Assembly: GCF_010389155.1 (NCBI RefSeq)
Contig: NC_057765.1
Coordinates: 42,737,559-42,801,558, forward strand
Direction: 5' to 3'
Length of the DNA: 64,000 nucleotides
Source: Erigeron canadensis
Lineage: Eukaryota; Streptophyta; Magnoliopsida; Asterales; Asteraceae
Part shown: in pieces, positions 35,219 through 47,400 of the stretch
How positions within the stretch are numbered: the first letter of the stretch is position 1
How the letters are laid out: every line of letters begins with the position of its first letter
The notes under the pieces: generated by a model
Database searches by the model: none
The model's input: only the letters and a program-made list of their open reading frames with translations
What the model was told of the DNA's origin: nothing
Position numbers and translations under genes: made by a program

Positions 35219-35671
35219 CTAATTAAGAGAACTCTTTTTAGAAACTTAGATTTTCAGAGATATAGATAGTGAGAGAGACTTGATCGACTTTAAGTTTATG
35301 TTTCAGATATGTAGAGATCAAGACTTGACTTTAAGTTTATGTTTCAGATATATAGAAACTTGTTTATATAATTGAATTATTTTAGCTTTTCGTCCCTGGT
35401 GTTTTCTAAAAAGTTTATGTTTTACCCTTAGCTTTCAGAAATTATGTAATTGATCCTTGACTTTTTGATCCATGCCACTAACGGACTTTATAAAAAGAAC
35501 GTACCCGTTAAATTAGACAGGTGCATTGCACGTTATGGGCCTTCAATTCTGACCCTAGTTGACCCAATCCAAAGCCCTTTATTTTTAGCAATTTAAGTGT
35601 TTCAACTCAACCTTGACTTTGTTTATATTAAAAGATAAAGATAAATTTTGGGTGATTAACGTGGAGTTAGC
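35219..35671. other. Promoter-side flank of the disrupted LEA_2-type gene
   Basis: This upstream sequence contains a tandem duplication of GACTTTAAGTTTATGTTTCA (about 35288 and 35328). No clear TATA box was placed and no other gene was seen. Confidence 0.4.
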
Positions 35672-35682
35672 CCATTTAGTAT

Positions 35683-36313
35683 GGGTCGGTTTGGGTCGGT
35701 TTTTGCTTAAAACTGAAATCCGAATCGATCCATTCGGTTTTAAGAAAACCAAAACCATTGGATTCGGTTTTTGCTCGGTTCGGTTTCTCGGTTTTTCGGT
35801 TTGGTTTGGATCGGTTTCGGTTTTTTTAATAACTTTTTTTTTGAAAGTTTTTATATATTATGTTATAAATTTAACTTTCAATTGTTAAGAAAAAAATATG
35901 ATATAAACACTCAAATACAGAGAAGCAATTTAATAACTAATTATATTTTTTAAGTGTTAAAATTTGTATAACTTTTATAAAACGAATTGTTTTTACTGTA
36001 CTTTTTTATTAAAAATATACAATTTGTATAGATTTGTACATTAAAAAGATAAAAAGATTAAATATATTAACATATTTATAAATTATAAGTAATAAGTATA
36101 GATGTAATATGATATAAGTATAAAATAAATTAAAATATATTTAGTTCGGTTCGGTTCGGTTTTTGATCGGTTTTTGGCATATGAAACCGAAACCCGAACC
36201 GATCCGTTCGGTTTTTAGAAAACGAAAACCAAACCAATGGATTTCGTTCGGGTTTCAGTTTTGTCAGTTTTTTTCAGTTTTTGGTTTTTCGGTTCGGTTT
36301 TTGCTCACCCCTA
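35683..36313. mobile_element. hAT-like MITE rich in GGTTCGGTTTTT repeats
   Basis: Flanked by an 11-base direct repeat CCATTTAGTAT (35672-35682 and 36314-36324), compatible with a hAT 8-base duplication plus chance matches. Both ends carry GGTCGGTTT / TCGGTTCGGTTTTTG motifs, and the right end reads TTTTTGCTCACCCCTA, typical of plant hAT MITEs that begin TAGGGGTGAGCAAAAACC. The core is AT-rich and non-coding. Confidence 0.65.
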
Positions 36314-36324
36314 CCATTTAGTAT

Positions 36325-36579
36325 AGATTTTTGCCTTTGAAATAAAAACTAAGATTTTATGATTTCTATCCTTAATAATGGAGTAGCTAGAATCATTTGG
36401 TTTATCTAGATGTAAAAAGTTTGTTGTTCAGAAAATAATTATAAAAATAAATTGGGTCATTATCCAAGAGATTTATAAAACCCTTCTAGTTTGTTTTATT
36501 TCATGAAACCTATTGATTATTGGGCTATTTATTCAAAAACTGCGAGGAGAGCTGCATGATTTGTTTAAAAATACGAGAG
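36325..36579. other. Short intergenic stretch, no feature
   Basis: AT-rich spacer between the hAT-like MITE and the Helitron-like element. Nothing recognisable was seen. Confidence 0.5.
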
Positions 36580-36894
36580 ATAGTGTTCGCGCGTTGCGAC
36601 GGTGATATAGTGGGGGTGATAGGTCAAGTCGTAGAGTATGATTGCCAAATGCCTTAACCATACGGGCTCTGTCCTCGGATTTAAAATGATTAATGGAGGA
36701 GAATGAGAAAAATGAGTGGTTGAGATTTGAGGAGAGAGTGAAAAATGAATGGTTGAGATTTAACGGTATTATAGGTATATTAGGTAGAGATGTTTATATT
36801 AGTGAATAAAGAAGAAGTGTAATTTAGGTTAAAATTCAATTACTTAATTGAAATTTGTAAAAAAGGACAAAATGCTTTATAAAATAGTATTAGA
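36580..36894 (-). mobile_element. Helitron-like element
   Basis: On the minus strand it starts A|TCTAATACTATTTTATAAAG. It ends after CCGTCGCAACGCGCGAAC, the same hairpin-like segment as in the copy at 25661-26090. The phrase GGGCTC(T/C)G(T/C)CCT is also shared. The terminal CTAG appears mutated (CTATCT), so the left limit is approximate. Confidence 0.5.
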
Positions 36895-38330
36895 TATTTA
36901 AAAATATAATCTACGAAGTACGAGTATAATTTTTTTGAATGTCAAATTTTTTTTTCTCGTTATAATATAGTGTTTTTATAGTGACTTACTATTTTATACC
37001 CAGTGTGATAACATGCTTTGTATTTGTTGTATGACTAAAGCAAACTATATGCCAACCACTTACGACCACTAACTCCATAGACTAGTAGCCTGCCTTCCTT
37101 ATGTAATTGATGCAACACATAATCAATGAACATAAAAGGAATTATGTTACATGATTACCGTCACAAGGTTGTTAGCTGTCTTACATCACATGACCCACAC
37201 AAAGTTGTTCATTGCCTTGACATGATCAACAACAAGGTTCAAAAGATGTTTTGTGCTATAGTTATATACTTATATAGATCTTAAACTCTTTACACTCAAT
37301 TGTGAATAAAGCAGTGAGAATTTTGTGAAACCAAAAATTTTACAATTAGTAAGAAAACGAGGCCAAAGGTTGGGTTAAATACAAGGATAATTAACAAGCA
37401 ACTACACTTATAATCTACTAATCCCATAATTAGTTTTCTAATTCTACAAATTGGCTTTCACTAATGTCATTGTCAATCATTGCACCTTTATATTTCTGTT
37501 GGCTTAATTATAATCCTCGACAGGACGCTCCACTACATTTTCCTGTTGAGATTTGGCTAGAATCAAACATGTCTTCGGGCCAATTACATGAGAGATTATT
37601 TATCTATATGCGTGATTGCATGCCTTGACTCTATTGGGCTTCTAGTCTATTTTGGGCTTGTTGTTACACCACACTCCATGTATGATCTGGAGTGAACAAA
37701 GCCAATTTAACCCAATCGTGTCGAAGTAATTTGACAAAACCGAACCAAGTAAATCCAAAATATCTTGATGGTTTGGAATGTAAAGTTTGATTAACTAAAG
37801 CATTTTGGTTCCATGTCAGAATGCCCGAACTAACAGAACTCAATCGATAGATACTCTAATTGTACTTGTCATGTTTTTTTTCTTTTCCAACTTTTTCCAC
37901 ATATACTTTTAGGCTTAAAAGGTTTTGGGCTAACAAAAATAATTTAGTTATATAAATAGTGGGCTAATGTTTCATGTATTAATTAAATGGGATTTGTACC
38001 CTATATATCAACTAAGATGACTTTATAGAGCATACATCGTTTATTTTGTACATTATATCATTTCTCTTTTTTGTGATTATTATGTTTTTGTTCTGATTCA
38101 TGATTATGGGACGGCCATTTCTAAATCTAACAAAACTCTGAACCCTCAATGAAAAACCAAAATTAGCTGAAAACTCGACTCTAATTAACTAAGTCTCGAA
38201 AACCAATTCGATCCATACGCATCAGTCATCCCTATATGGGATCATAGCATTTGTAAAGTTGTGGAACCAATCTTTTCTTTCGAATGAATATAAAAGGATA
38301 TTTAATGTGCATGACTCTGCTTGTACTATT
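36895..38330. other. Intergenic, no supported gene
   Basis: AT-rich sequence without ATG-started ORFs of note. A sparse CACATGACC/TGACATGATCAAC stretch near 37180-37240 shows no coding pattern. Confidence 0.5.
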
Positions 38331-38331
38331 C

Positions 38332-38560
38332 AATTTTTTTTTTTTTTTTGAATGACAGGTGAAAGGTCGTTCCATCGAGCTCAGCAGTGACAGTCAAACG
38401 GATAGTATGCTCAGAGTTCGAGACGCCTTACACCGCTAGTACCCCAAAGGGGGTCCATTTTACACTAAAAAGGTAAATAACCGAGGTCAATGAGATCCCA
38501 TGACTTTCAAGCCAACATCCCCTCATTTAGTTATTGTAATTTCACACTTTTAGTTCCATC
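38332..38560 (-). mobile_element. Possible retroelement 3' fragment or SINE with poly(A)
   Basis: On the plus strand a T run (38334-38349) is followed by GAATGACAGGTGAAAGGTCG, GTTCGAGACGCCTTACACC and CCAAAGGGGGTCCATTTTA. Read on the minus strand it is a GC-richer body ending in poly(A). The GTTCGAGACGCC word resembles a pol III box. No target duplication was confirmed. Confidence 0.35.
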
Positions 38561-39946
38561 ACAGTCGGAACATGCAAAGTACACCCTGAGAGCAAGTAGA
38601 CTAGTAAAGTGAATAAAAAGATTGTAATATGTATCTAGTTCATCCTTTTTTTTACATTTGAAAAAGTACTGTATTGTATAAATAAAATATATAAAATTGG
38701 CATTTTAAAAAGATCTAATCTATGCATGAATAAAATATATAAAATTGGAACGTGGTTGCATAAGATAAATTTACTCATCAAATGCATTTTTATAAATGTT
38801 CCGTTTGTGTAAATGTTAATTTATTATTTTCAAACTTTTTTTATACTTGAAAAAGTACTATTTTCAATACTTGACGTCTTGACCACGTTGAATATGTCAC
38901 GGGTAATTTTAATACTCTAAGTATGACTAGTACAATTTTGAACAAAACTTTAATATGATTCGTGTAATTTTCATCATTGATATATAAAAAAAACTTAATC
39001 AGCGGACTGAGTCCATTCGTTAGGGAGTCCCTTTTTAATGGTCTCTGGATCGAATCTTGAAAGGAAACAGTTTTATCCCTAATTAGTGTTGTACCTTCAT
39101 GCGGTTAATTAGGGAGTTTTTTATTTTTGTTCATTCTATCAGGTATTGGAGGTAAGAAGGTAAGTAAAACTAGTTTAAGCTAGAATTTTCGAGGCGATGG
39201 TTAATCTACACCGTTTAAAAAAACTCTTCGGCTAATTAATGAAAGGAAAATATCTTTACTCCATAATAAAACAAACTGTCCGCTCTCCATTTCAACTATT
39301 TTACCTTTGAAATACTAAAAATACTTTCTATATATATACTACCTCAATACAATAGAATAACACTAAAATACCAATTCTACCCTTTTCACAATTTACCAAA
39401 GTTGCAATAGGCATTGGTTTACGTTTCTTTACAATGACCCCCTTTTTTTTGTTCTGAGGCCAAGTAGCTTTTAATAATTTTTGCCACTTTATGTTTCTCT
39501 GTCATGGGAGCTATTACTATTTGATATTTTGTGGTGTTATAAGCCTATATTCAAATGTTATTGTGGTTAATTTCTCTCGGTTTCTATAATTTAGCGTCGT
39601 CGCCTCACCTCACATGTTTTATATTGTCATCACCGTTTAACCGTTGCAATGAGCGGACACCAGTCTAGTTGATGTCTATATTGACTATGTTTAGATGATA
39701 CAGTTTCTAATATAAAACTTTTGATAGCTTCTAATAATACTAAACCAGCACCTTAAATTCATTTTTTGATTAAAAAGCAACCGTTTGATGATTAAAAACT
39801 TAAATTCTGACCATTGGATTAGTTGTTGCCTTTTTTTTCTTCCTTTTGTAGCTACATTTACGTTTCTAACTACTTCCCTTCAATTCATTTATTTCAATTT
39901 ATTATTTAATTAATTATTACTTACTTATTTATATTTATATTTATTA
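38561..39946. other. Intergenic, no supported gene
   Basis: AT-rich spacer. A duplicated word pair ATCTATGCATGAATAAAATATATAAAATTGG-like occurs at about 38678-38750 (TAAAATATATAAAATTGG twice). Nothing else was recognised. Confidence 0.5.
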
Positions 39947-40729
39947 CTAGATTTTAGGCTCATGCCTGGAGCTTACGGCGTTATCAATATTATATGTTAG
40001 TTTATTAAAGTTTAAAATTTAATATACTATTGAGTAATAAAAAATTGATCTATATATCAACACTTTAAGTTTTATATTGAAGTATCTTATAAAAATATGT
40101 TGACATGCTTAACGATATTTGCATATTACAAAATATAATATGTTCATCAAAGTTGTAAACCGTAACATACTCAGCGATATTTGACCATTTAAAATTCATA
40201 ATAGGTCACTATCATTTTATTTGCTTTATTGTTATACATGTTGTATTACATTCTTATTTTACATGATTAGAAAGAATATCTTATCCTTAGATGAAAGATA
40301 TCTAAAATATTTCAATTAAAATATTACAATGTTATATTTTCCTATAACAAATTATATTTTTGTATGCTTTATTTTTCTTACGTGTCATAACAATTACTAA
40401 ACACTTTAATAAAAAAATAATAGTAGAGTTACTGTTAATATCTTAATATATTTACATTAAATTATTTTGAATTAATTAACTTTATACTTATATGATAAGA
40501 CATATTATTGGATATGGATAAATATTAGCTATTATTCTTTCGGATATATATTAGGTATGGTTATTTATTTATTATATTAAAATTATTGGGTTAAACTTAT
40601 AAATTTGTGATGAAAAACAAAAGGTGTAAATTAAAGTCAAAATTTAAAACGAAAGTCAACTTTAAAAATCCGAGAGTTATGATTGGTCGATAATTTTTTA
40701 AAGCAACTGTACTTTAGTATAATAAAAGA
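39947..40729 (-). mobile_element. Helitron, 783 bp
   Basis: On the minus strand the 5' end is A|TCTTTTATTATACTAAAGTA and the 3' end is a hairpin AGGCATGAGCCT followed by AAAATCTAG|T. The flanks are A and T as expected. The 5' end is related to that at 28680. It is non-coding. A duplicated AAAAGATATTTATTATAC lies just right of it. Confidence 0.75.
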
Positions 40730-41119
40730 TATTTATTATACTTATAAAAGATATTTATTATACATATACAAATTATATTATGTTCTATATTTCTTTCAAA
40801 TTCATTCATTATTTATATTTATATTATGGAGAGAAGGTGTCACGTAAGATTTTTCATATTCTCTCTTAATTATATATATATATATATAAAGTTTGTATCT
40901 ATGTCTTTTTCATTTTCACTTTATTATGCAATATACAATATGTTAACAAAAGGTTTATATTTTTTTTTTGTAAGATCGGGTCATAAAATGACACCATATA
41001 TCATTTGACTTCCATTTTTAATTTGTAGATTTTATTAAGCAATTTAAATAACTAAATATATCTTGATATTGTCAATTAACCAACGCCATTCAGGTGAATT
41101 GACCATGAGTATCTTTTAA

Positions 41120-41235
41120 ATACAATATGTGGGTCCGGAGATGAGTTTTTCTAAGGTCCCGGGTTTGAGTCTTGAGTTTTCATCTTAAGGTATTTTTTAA
41201 GAGGAGGGGGTTGGAGAACTAACTTTACAAAAAAA
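41120..41235 (+). repeat. SINE-like dispersed repeat, copy 2
   Basis: Contains GGAGATGAGTTTTTCTAAGG, CCCGGGTTTGAGTCTTGAG, TTTTCATCTTAAGGTATTTT and GAGGAGGGGGTTGGAG. This is the same series as the minus-strand copy at 18045-18165. It is followed by an A-rich run, which fits a retroposed 3' end. Confidence 0.55.
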
Positions 41236-41364
41236 AATTAAAGAAGTATACACACAAAAAAACTTTATATAATAAAAATCAATTATTAATTATAAGTCTT
41301 AACATTTATCAAACTTTAAATATATTTTTTATTATGTTCTCCCGTATATTACACGGGTCAATAA

Positions 41365-41693
41365 TCTATATATATATATATATTATATAAATAAAAGAAA
41401 ATTGTGATGATGTTATCTTTATTAAAGGAAAACCTACTTGTCATTGTGAGATATTTTCTTACTAATTATTTGTTTTTTTTTAATTAATTTATGACATCAT
41501 ATCTAATTAAATTTTGATTTTCTATTATTTCATTAAATATTTTTACTTTTAAATATTTTAACTTGCTACATGTGAATGGGTTACATGCTTTCTTTTAAGT
41601 TTTATATATATACATTTTTTTTACAAATATTTTTTGGTAAATTAAAGTAAATATTTTTTTACAAACATGTAAATACGCGGGTTACTAAGCTAG
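41365..41693 (+). mobile_element. Helitron, 329 bp, upstream of the defensin-like gene
   Basis: Starts A|TCTATATATATATATATT, continues AAAATTGTGATGATGTTATC and ends TACGCGGGTTACTAAGCTAG|T. The 5' part matches the Helitron at 61339-61889. It ends about 230 bases before the defensin-like ATG. A second hairpin, CCCGTATATTACACGGG with CTAT nine bases later, abuts its left side and may be the degenerate 3' end of another Helitron. Confidence 0.7.
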
Positions 41694-41835
41694 TATATAT
41701 ATAAAATAAAATAAAATATCAACCATCATTTATTACTTATGGATGAAACGGCTTTTACAATAAAAAACTTTCGTAACATATATTGTGTTTAATTTAATTT
41801 AACTATTATTATTATTTAATTGTTAAAGTACGGGT

Positions 41836-41926
41836 TATAAATATCTAAGTATCAAGTTGAACAATTACAACATAGCTTCAAATATTTGGTGAACTCTTAA
41901 TTTTTAAAGATTTTGAGTTTGTAACA
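41836..41926 (+). promoter_or_regulatory. Promoter and leader of the defensin-like gene
   Basis: TATAAATA lies about 90 bases before the ATG. The following sequence (AAGTATCAAGTTGAAC, AAAGATTTTGAGTTTGTAAC) is also found before the paralogous exon at 61205, so the promoter was duplicated with the gene. Confidence 0.55.
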
Positions 41927-44329
41927 ATGAAGAATATAATGTGGTTTCTTTTTGTTTCCATTTTGTTAATAAATTTTATGAATGGAATCGCTACTCCAGA
42001 AGAATATTGCAAATCTATTGGTAATGTTTTTACTTAATCTTATTATATTATATTATTATTTTATATTATAATAGTTTTAATACCCTTACGATGTACGGAA
42101 TGATTATATAATAGAAAAATAATTATTGTACTATGCTTATGAGTTTATGATTTAATTATACCAATTCATACAATCTTTATTATGATTGAAGATAAATACA
42201 ATAATAAGTATGCATAGTTATATAATTAAAAAAGAAAAACAATAAAGAAGATGTTGTTCAAAAAAGAAAAAAAAACACAATAAAGAAGATAAGAAAACGA
42301 AATACATGCATGACGGTCGAATAATACTATTTATATAATATAAGAACATCCAAGTATTAGTATAATTGAAGTTGGGATTGAATATACTGGGATTAGATTT
42401 ATATATTTTTTCTGGAAAAGTAGATTTATATATTCTTATTTCTGTTTAGATGGGATAGTAATCGTAACATATGTTTAATATTAATTAATTAATTAATATT
42501 TAAAAGATTTTTTTTATATATATAACTAAAATAACACTTGTCGTTTTAACATAGTGCCACATATTATTCAATGGAAGATACAATCCTGTTTTAGTTTATT
42601 GGTAGATACTATATAAATAAAATCGCATGATGCCATGATAAACCAAAATTAACCGGCAACTGAACAGCTTTTGCTTGCCTGTGTTCTTTTTACATTTTGT
42701 AAGTATTGTAAAGTTTTATAGTTTGATTTTATTTTTAGGATAATAACTGTTAACATTTTCGTGTTTAAAACTTTAGTCATTATATCTTTTGAGACTTATT
42801 AATTTAATTATTAATGTTTTATGCTTGAGGATTCATGGTGCTACACTATAATTTAAATTCGCATGATACTAAACCAACTAACCAAGTTAGCTTCAGCTTG
42901 TTTGCCTGTTTTTTTTCTTTCTAAACGTCTTATAAGTACTGTATTGTGCAGTAATCTGCCGTTTGAGTTTTATAGTTTGATTTAATATAATTTTTCTTAA
43001 GATATGGTAACTGTTAACATTTTTGTACTTGAAACTTTAGCTATTATATTTTTTGAGACTTATTAATTTAATCATTAATGTTTTTATTAATGTTTTTATG
43101 TTAACATAAAAACATATTTCATTTGTTCACACTTTTAGGTGAGTGTGAACAAATTAAAAATTTTGTCACGCTTTTTAGTGTGTAGAAATATATTGAATTA
43201 AAAGTATGTGAAAATTTCTCCACACTAAAAAATGTGTAAAAATAAAAAGTGTGAACTTTCATAATTATATATTTTGTCACACCCCATTTGTCCACGGTAA
43301 CTAAAAAAGTTACCGTGAACAAGTGAGGTGTGACAAAATAATTATGAAAGTACACACTAAAAAGTGAGTGTGAACTTTAAAAGTGTGTAGAAATTTCCAT
43401 ACACTTTTAATTCAATATATTTCTACACACTAAAAAGCGTGGCAAAATTTTTAATTTGTTCACACTCACCTAAAAGTATGAACAAATGCAATATTGTTTA
43501 TAGTGGTTTGAAGATTCAAGGTGTTATTTCTCTTATTTTAACCATTAAATCTGTAAGATTTTTTATTTTTACCATTAAGGTTTTATGGTTTACAATAATG
43601 GTGTTATAGTTTTAGTGTTTTTTTATTTTATTAACTTTTTTAGCTTCTTATTTTTATCTTAAAAAAATATTGTAGCCCCATAACCCTCAAATTTAAAACA
43701 TTAATGATTAAATTAATAAGTCTCAAAAGATATAACGACTAAAGTTTTAAACACGAAAATGTTTTTGTATTTAAAACTTTAGCTATTATATATTTTGAGA
43801 CTTGTTATTTTAATCATTAATTTTTTATGTTTGAAGATTCGTGGTGCTATTAGTGTTTTTTATTTTAACCATTAAATCTATAAGAGTTTTGATTTTTCTA
43901 TTAAGGTTTTATGGTTGAAGATATTTAGTAGATTTATACAAAAATAATATTGATAAAGTTTACTAAAATTTGATAAATTTTCATATATTAAAAAGAATAA
44001 ACTTGTTTTAGTAGATTTATATAAAAATAATATTGATAGTGTTTTATTATAAAAAAGCTTACTTATTAAGATTATATTTTTATTATCGTGAAGCGAACCG
44101 TGTATGGAAGACAAAAGAAGCATACCTATTAGATTATAGTAATCTTATTAATGTTTCATACTTTTTTTTCACAGGTGATGATTTACGATCTAGTGTTTAT
44201 GATTTTGCACCAAATCCTTGCAATCAGGACGCGTGTGATCATGTGTGTGCAAAGCACGAGCCTAGAGATGGAGACTTAGTACTTGGTGTGTGTCAAGGCA
44301 CTTTTTGCATTTGTTGCATGAGTGGTTAA
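41927..44329 (+). CDS. Defensin-like secreted cysteine-rich peptide, 2 exons
   Basis: Exons 41927-42020 and 44175-44329, joined at GT-AG sites (ATTG|GTAATG and TTCACAG|GTGATG) in phase 1, give 82 residues. Residues 1-22 form a signal peptide (MKNIMWFLFVSILLINF...), so secretion is expected. The mature part has eight cysteines at 28, 47, 52, 56, 71, 76, 78 and 79. The CDHVC (CxxxC) and CIC (CxC) pairs are the hallmark of the cysteine-stabilised alpha-beta defensin fold. The intron position between signal peptide and mature domain is typical of plant defensin-like genes. Their roles include antimicrobial defence and cell signalling in reproduction; which applies here is unknown. The 2154-base intron contains a long hairpin element. 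A paralogous first exon lies at 61205. Confidence 0.82.
42740..43860. repeat. Repeated units around the hairpin element in the defensin-like intron
   Basis: The phrase AAACTTTAG(T/C)(C/T)ATTATAT followed by TTTTGAGACTTATTAATTTAA occurs on the plus strand at about 42768, 43030 and 43778. It occurs reversed at about 43690-43760 (TAAATTAATAAGTCTCAAAA). These direct and inverted copies flank the palindrome at 43103-43505 and form a second, outer inverted-repeat layer. Confidence 0.65.
43103..43505. mobile_element. Long-hairpin MITE (CACTA-like) in the defensin-like intron
   Basis: The two halves are near-perfect reverse complements. CATTTGTTCACACTTTTAGG at 43120 mirrors CCTAAAAGTATGAACAAATG at 43470, with the centre near 43303. 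The right end reads TATAGTG, that is CACTATA reversed, and is followed by GTT. The left end is preceded by GTT (43100-43102). This suggests a CACTA-type MITE with a 3-base duplication, but the left tip has drifted. It would be transcribed within the intron and fold into a stem of about 180 base pairs. Confidence 0.65.
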
Positions 44330-44486
44330 TATGTTAGTGCTAATTGTGTTGCTCTTAATATGAAATAAAATTGTCTTTTATATCTATATCTATACTCTCT
44401 ATATACACAAATAATCCCTTTTTTTTAAACATCTACCTTTAAATTGTCTATTATACCCTTTCAATTTACACTACCGCCTTACACTT

Positions 44487-47400
44487 TGTGACAACCCTCA
44501 TTTTTCGACTAAGACAACGTACTTATATTTATCTAGGTATCTATCCATAGAGGTTTGTTAGGGAAATTGACCTTCTAGACATTTAGGCATATTGACAATT
44601 GCCCTCTAGTACGGTGAAATGCCTTAAAAATGCCATAAACAATAACTAAAATCATTCGAGATAATCTCAAGCAATAAACTAGTTTTAAATGAACTTCATA
44701 AAATACCTTTGAACAAAAATTTTTATTGTTAATCAATTAAGTTATATAAACAATAATGTAAGACTCACAAGTTGAGATAACAATCAAAATTTCTATAAAT
44801 TGTCCAACAAATTAAACACCAAACCAAATTTAAGTAAATATGGCCATGAAAATAAAAAATTTCATCTCGAAAATATTTGTAAGTTATATGTACATAAAGT
44901 GCTTAAATAATGAGTAAGTATATATATGCTTAAAAATAAATACAAGTTTACAACTAAAAGCTTATGTAACCAACTAAAAATACAAGAATATATCCATACA
45001 TACATATATACATGACATATACATACACTTATATATTTTTAACCAAAACAACTAATTACCTACATTTAACTAACATAACACTTACAAAACAAATACCCAC
45101 TTAACCTATACTTACACTACAATATATACACTATTTTTATAACAAAAAAAAAGAGAGAAAACCCTTCCTTCTCCCCCTATTTGGCCGTCCCCCATACATC
45201 CACACACATACATCTCCTTTTCAAATTTTGCATGTCTTTTTAGTCTTGGAACTCACCACAAACATATACTAAACACCACTTTACACACACAAGTCATTTA
45301 CTCTCTCAAAACAACTTTCTCCTCTCTCTTTTTCTCTCTTATTTTCGGCAGGAAAAAGGGCAAGAAAAGCAAGAAAAATCAACATAAACACATACTAATA
45401 ATAAGGGTTTAAGATAGATTAAGTAAGGGTTATTGTAAGCATAGTTTAAGGGTTGTATTAAGGTGTGAATAAGGGTTGTTGGAGGCTTTAAGGGGTCACG
45501 AAAAATCTGCCTATTACCATCTTCAAAAAGTGATTCTTCAAGGGTATAATCTTCCCTCCTTTCACTAGAGTAAATCTTGTTTATGTTTATGCTTAAAGGT
45601 GTTATCAAAAACTCATGTTTTCTTTATGAATCTTCAAGTTTTGTTTTGAATATACACTTGATGAGAGCAAGTTGATATAATCTTTTCTTTCATGCTATTG
45701 CATGTCAAGATCTAGAGAAAAGATTCAAGGATTCAACAAGTTTAAGACCCAAAAGTGTTGTTATAGATTAAATAACTTTTAAAGTGATTTTTCCTTTGAA
45801 ATATGGTCATATTTTTATATATCTTGATGAATATATTTCTGGAGTTTTTCATAAAAATATGTTTTTAAGTTGTTGAATTGAAGATGGATAAAGATTTGTT
45901 GTTAAAATGATGAGATGATTACATGCATGCTTGGAATTGCACTAGTTTAAGTTGTTTTGATTTGAGATTTGAGATGGGTCTTTAATTGATGAGTTCATAT
46001 ATATTTTGATGTTAAAATACATGTTAATAATCTGGGATTTATGAAGTTAGTACAAGAAATAAGGATTTTATAAGAATTCAAGACCAAACAATGCATAAAA
46101 GTCACTAACCGAAATCACAAGAACACAAATATAAATTCATCACCTTCATCACATGATTTGTCCATAAAATATGAAATAAAATCTGGAGAAAACACTAATG
46201 AAAGATGAAGAGATGAATTAGGATGAACAAAATGTATTGGGTTTGCCAAAATAAGTATTGGGTGAAGCCATAAAGTAAAGGCATGCATTGGGCAAACAAA
46301 GTAAGCTGACAGAATCCATCTTCTGTCTTTGAACGGGAAAACTGGGCATGTGAGGGCATTTTCAAGAAAGACTATCAAAATAAAAGTTGTAGAAAAATGA
46401 GTTAAGATTAACCTCCAACTGGAATTACTCAAAAAATCTGAACCAAACGAAAGATATGATTTTTCTACTGAAACTGGTCAAAACTGTAATTTTGTATGAA
46501 TATTTTATAAACTTTAACAATTTTTATCTCCTAATCCATAAAGTTCCAGGAGGTCATACTTGGTGGAAAGTAATTTCAATGTGTTTTGAACTTAAAATAA
46601 AATCATGAGATTTTTCTAACAATCAGAACATCAAGAACTTTTATAAAACTTCTGATGTCGCAAGCAGTGCCATTCAGGACAGTTTGTGTTTGGATAATTT
46701 TTATGGACACCAAACATCACCTAAAAATTCACCAAAAATTCACAAAAATACTAGATACATATAAGTCACAGTGTAAAAATCATGAAGGTCCAAATAATTC
46801 GTCTTGACCCCAAAATAGTAGCTAACATTTCTTAAAAATAAAGTATAAAACAGAAAATTTGTAAGTAATCTTATAAATGGCATAATGGGCTATGTAATGA
46901 ACTAAGAACCATAATGGGCTAACCCGGCCCAAATAATGAACCCATAAGGAACACAAATCAGTAGGCCCACTTTGGCCCAATAAGCCTTATAGCCCAATAA
47001 CCACTATGACCCATTATGCACCTAACCCAAATAAGGTAAAGCCCAATAACTAATGTACGCCCAAAACATTTAAAAGCCCATGACACCTAAGGCCCAAATG
47101 ATAATGGCCCATAACACTTAAACGAATTTCATGAGATAAGTGTAATCAAAATAAAACAAAGATAATTAAGTGAGATTGACATAAGTAATTATGTTAACCA
47201 AGCTATAAATTGATATCACAAATGTTAATTCACGCTAAAATCGGTTACACAACAAATGATGAATAAGGATAACATAACTTAATAAGGTATTTCTACATGA
47301 TGACCTAAGATGCCAAGTGAAACCACAAATGAAGCCAAGTTACCAAAAATCTAACAACTTATAACTACGCATGTCATAAAAGTACCCTTTTACACCATCA

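Noticed and set aside
46115..46432. 105-codon minus-strand ORF with hydrophobic stretches
   Set aside because: It lies inside the 4.4-kb solo LTR, has no recognisable domain and no splice or promoter context of its own.
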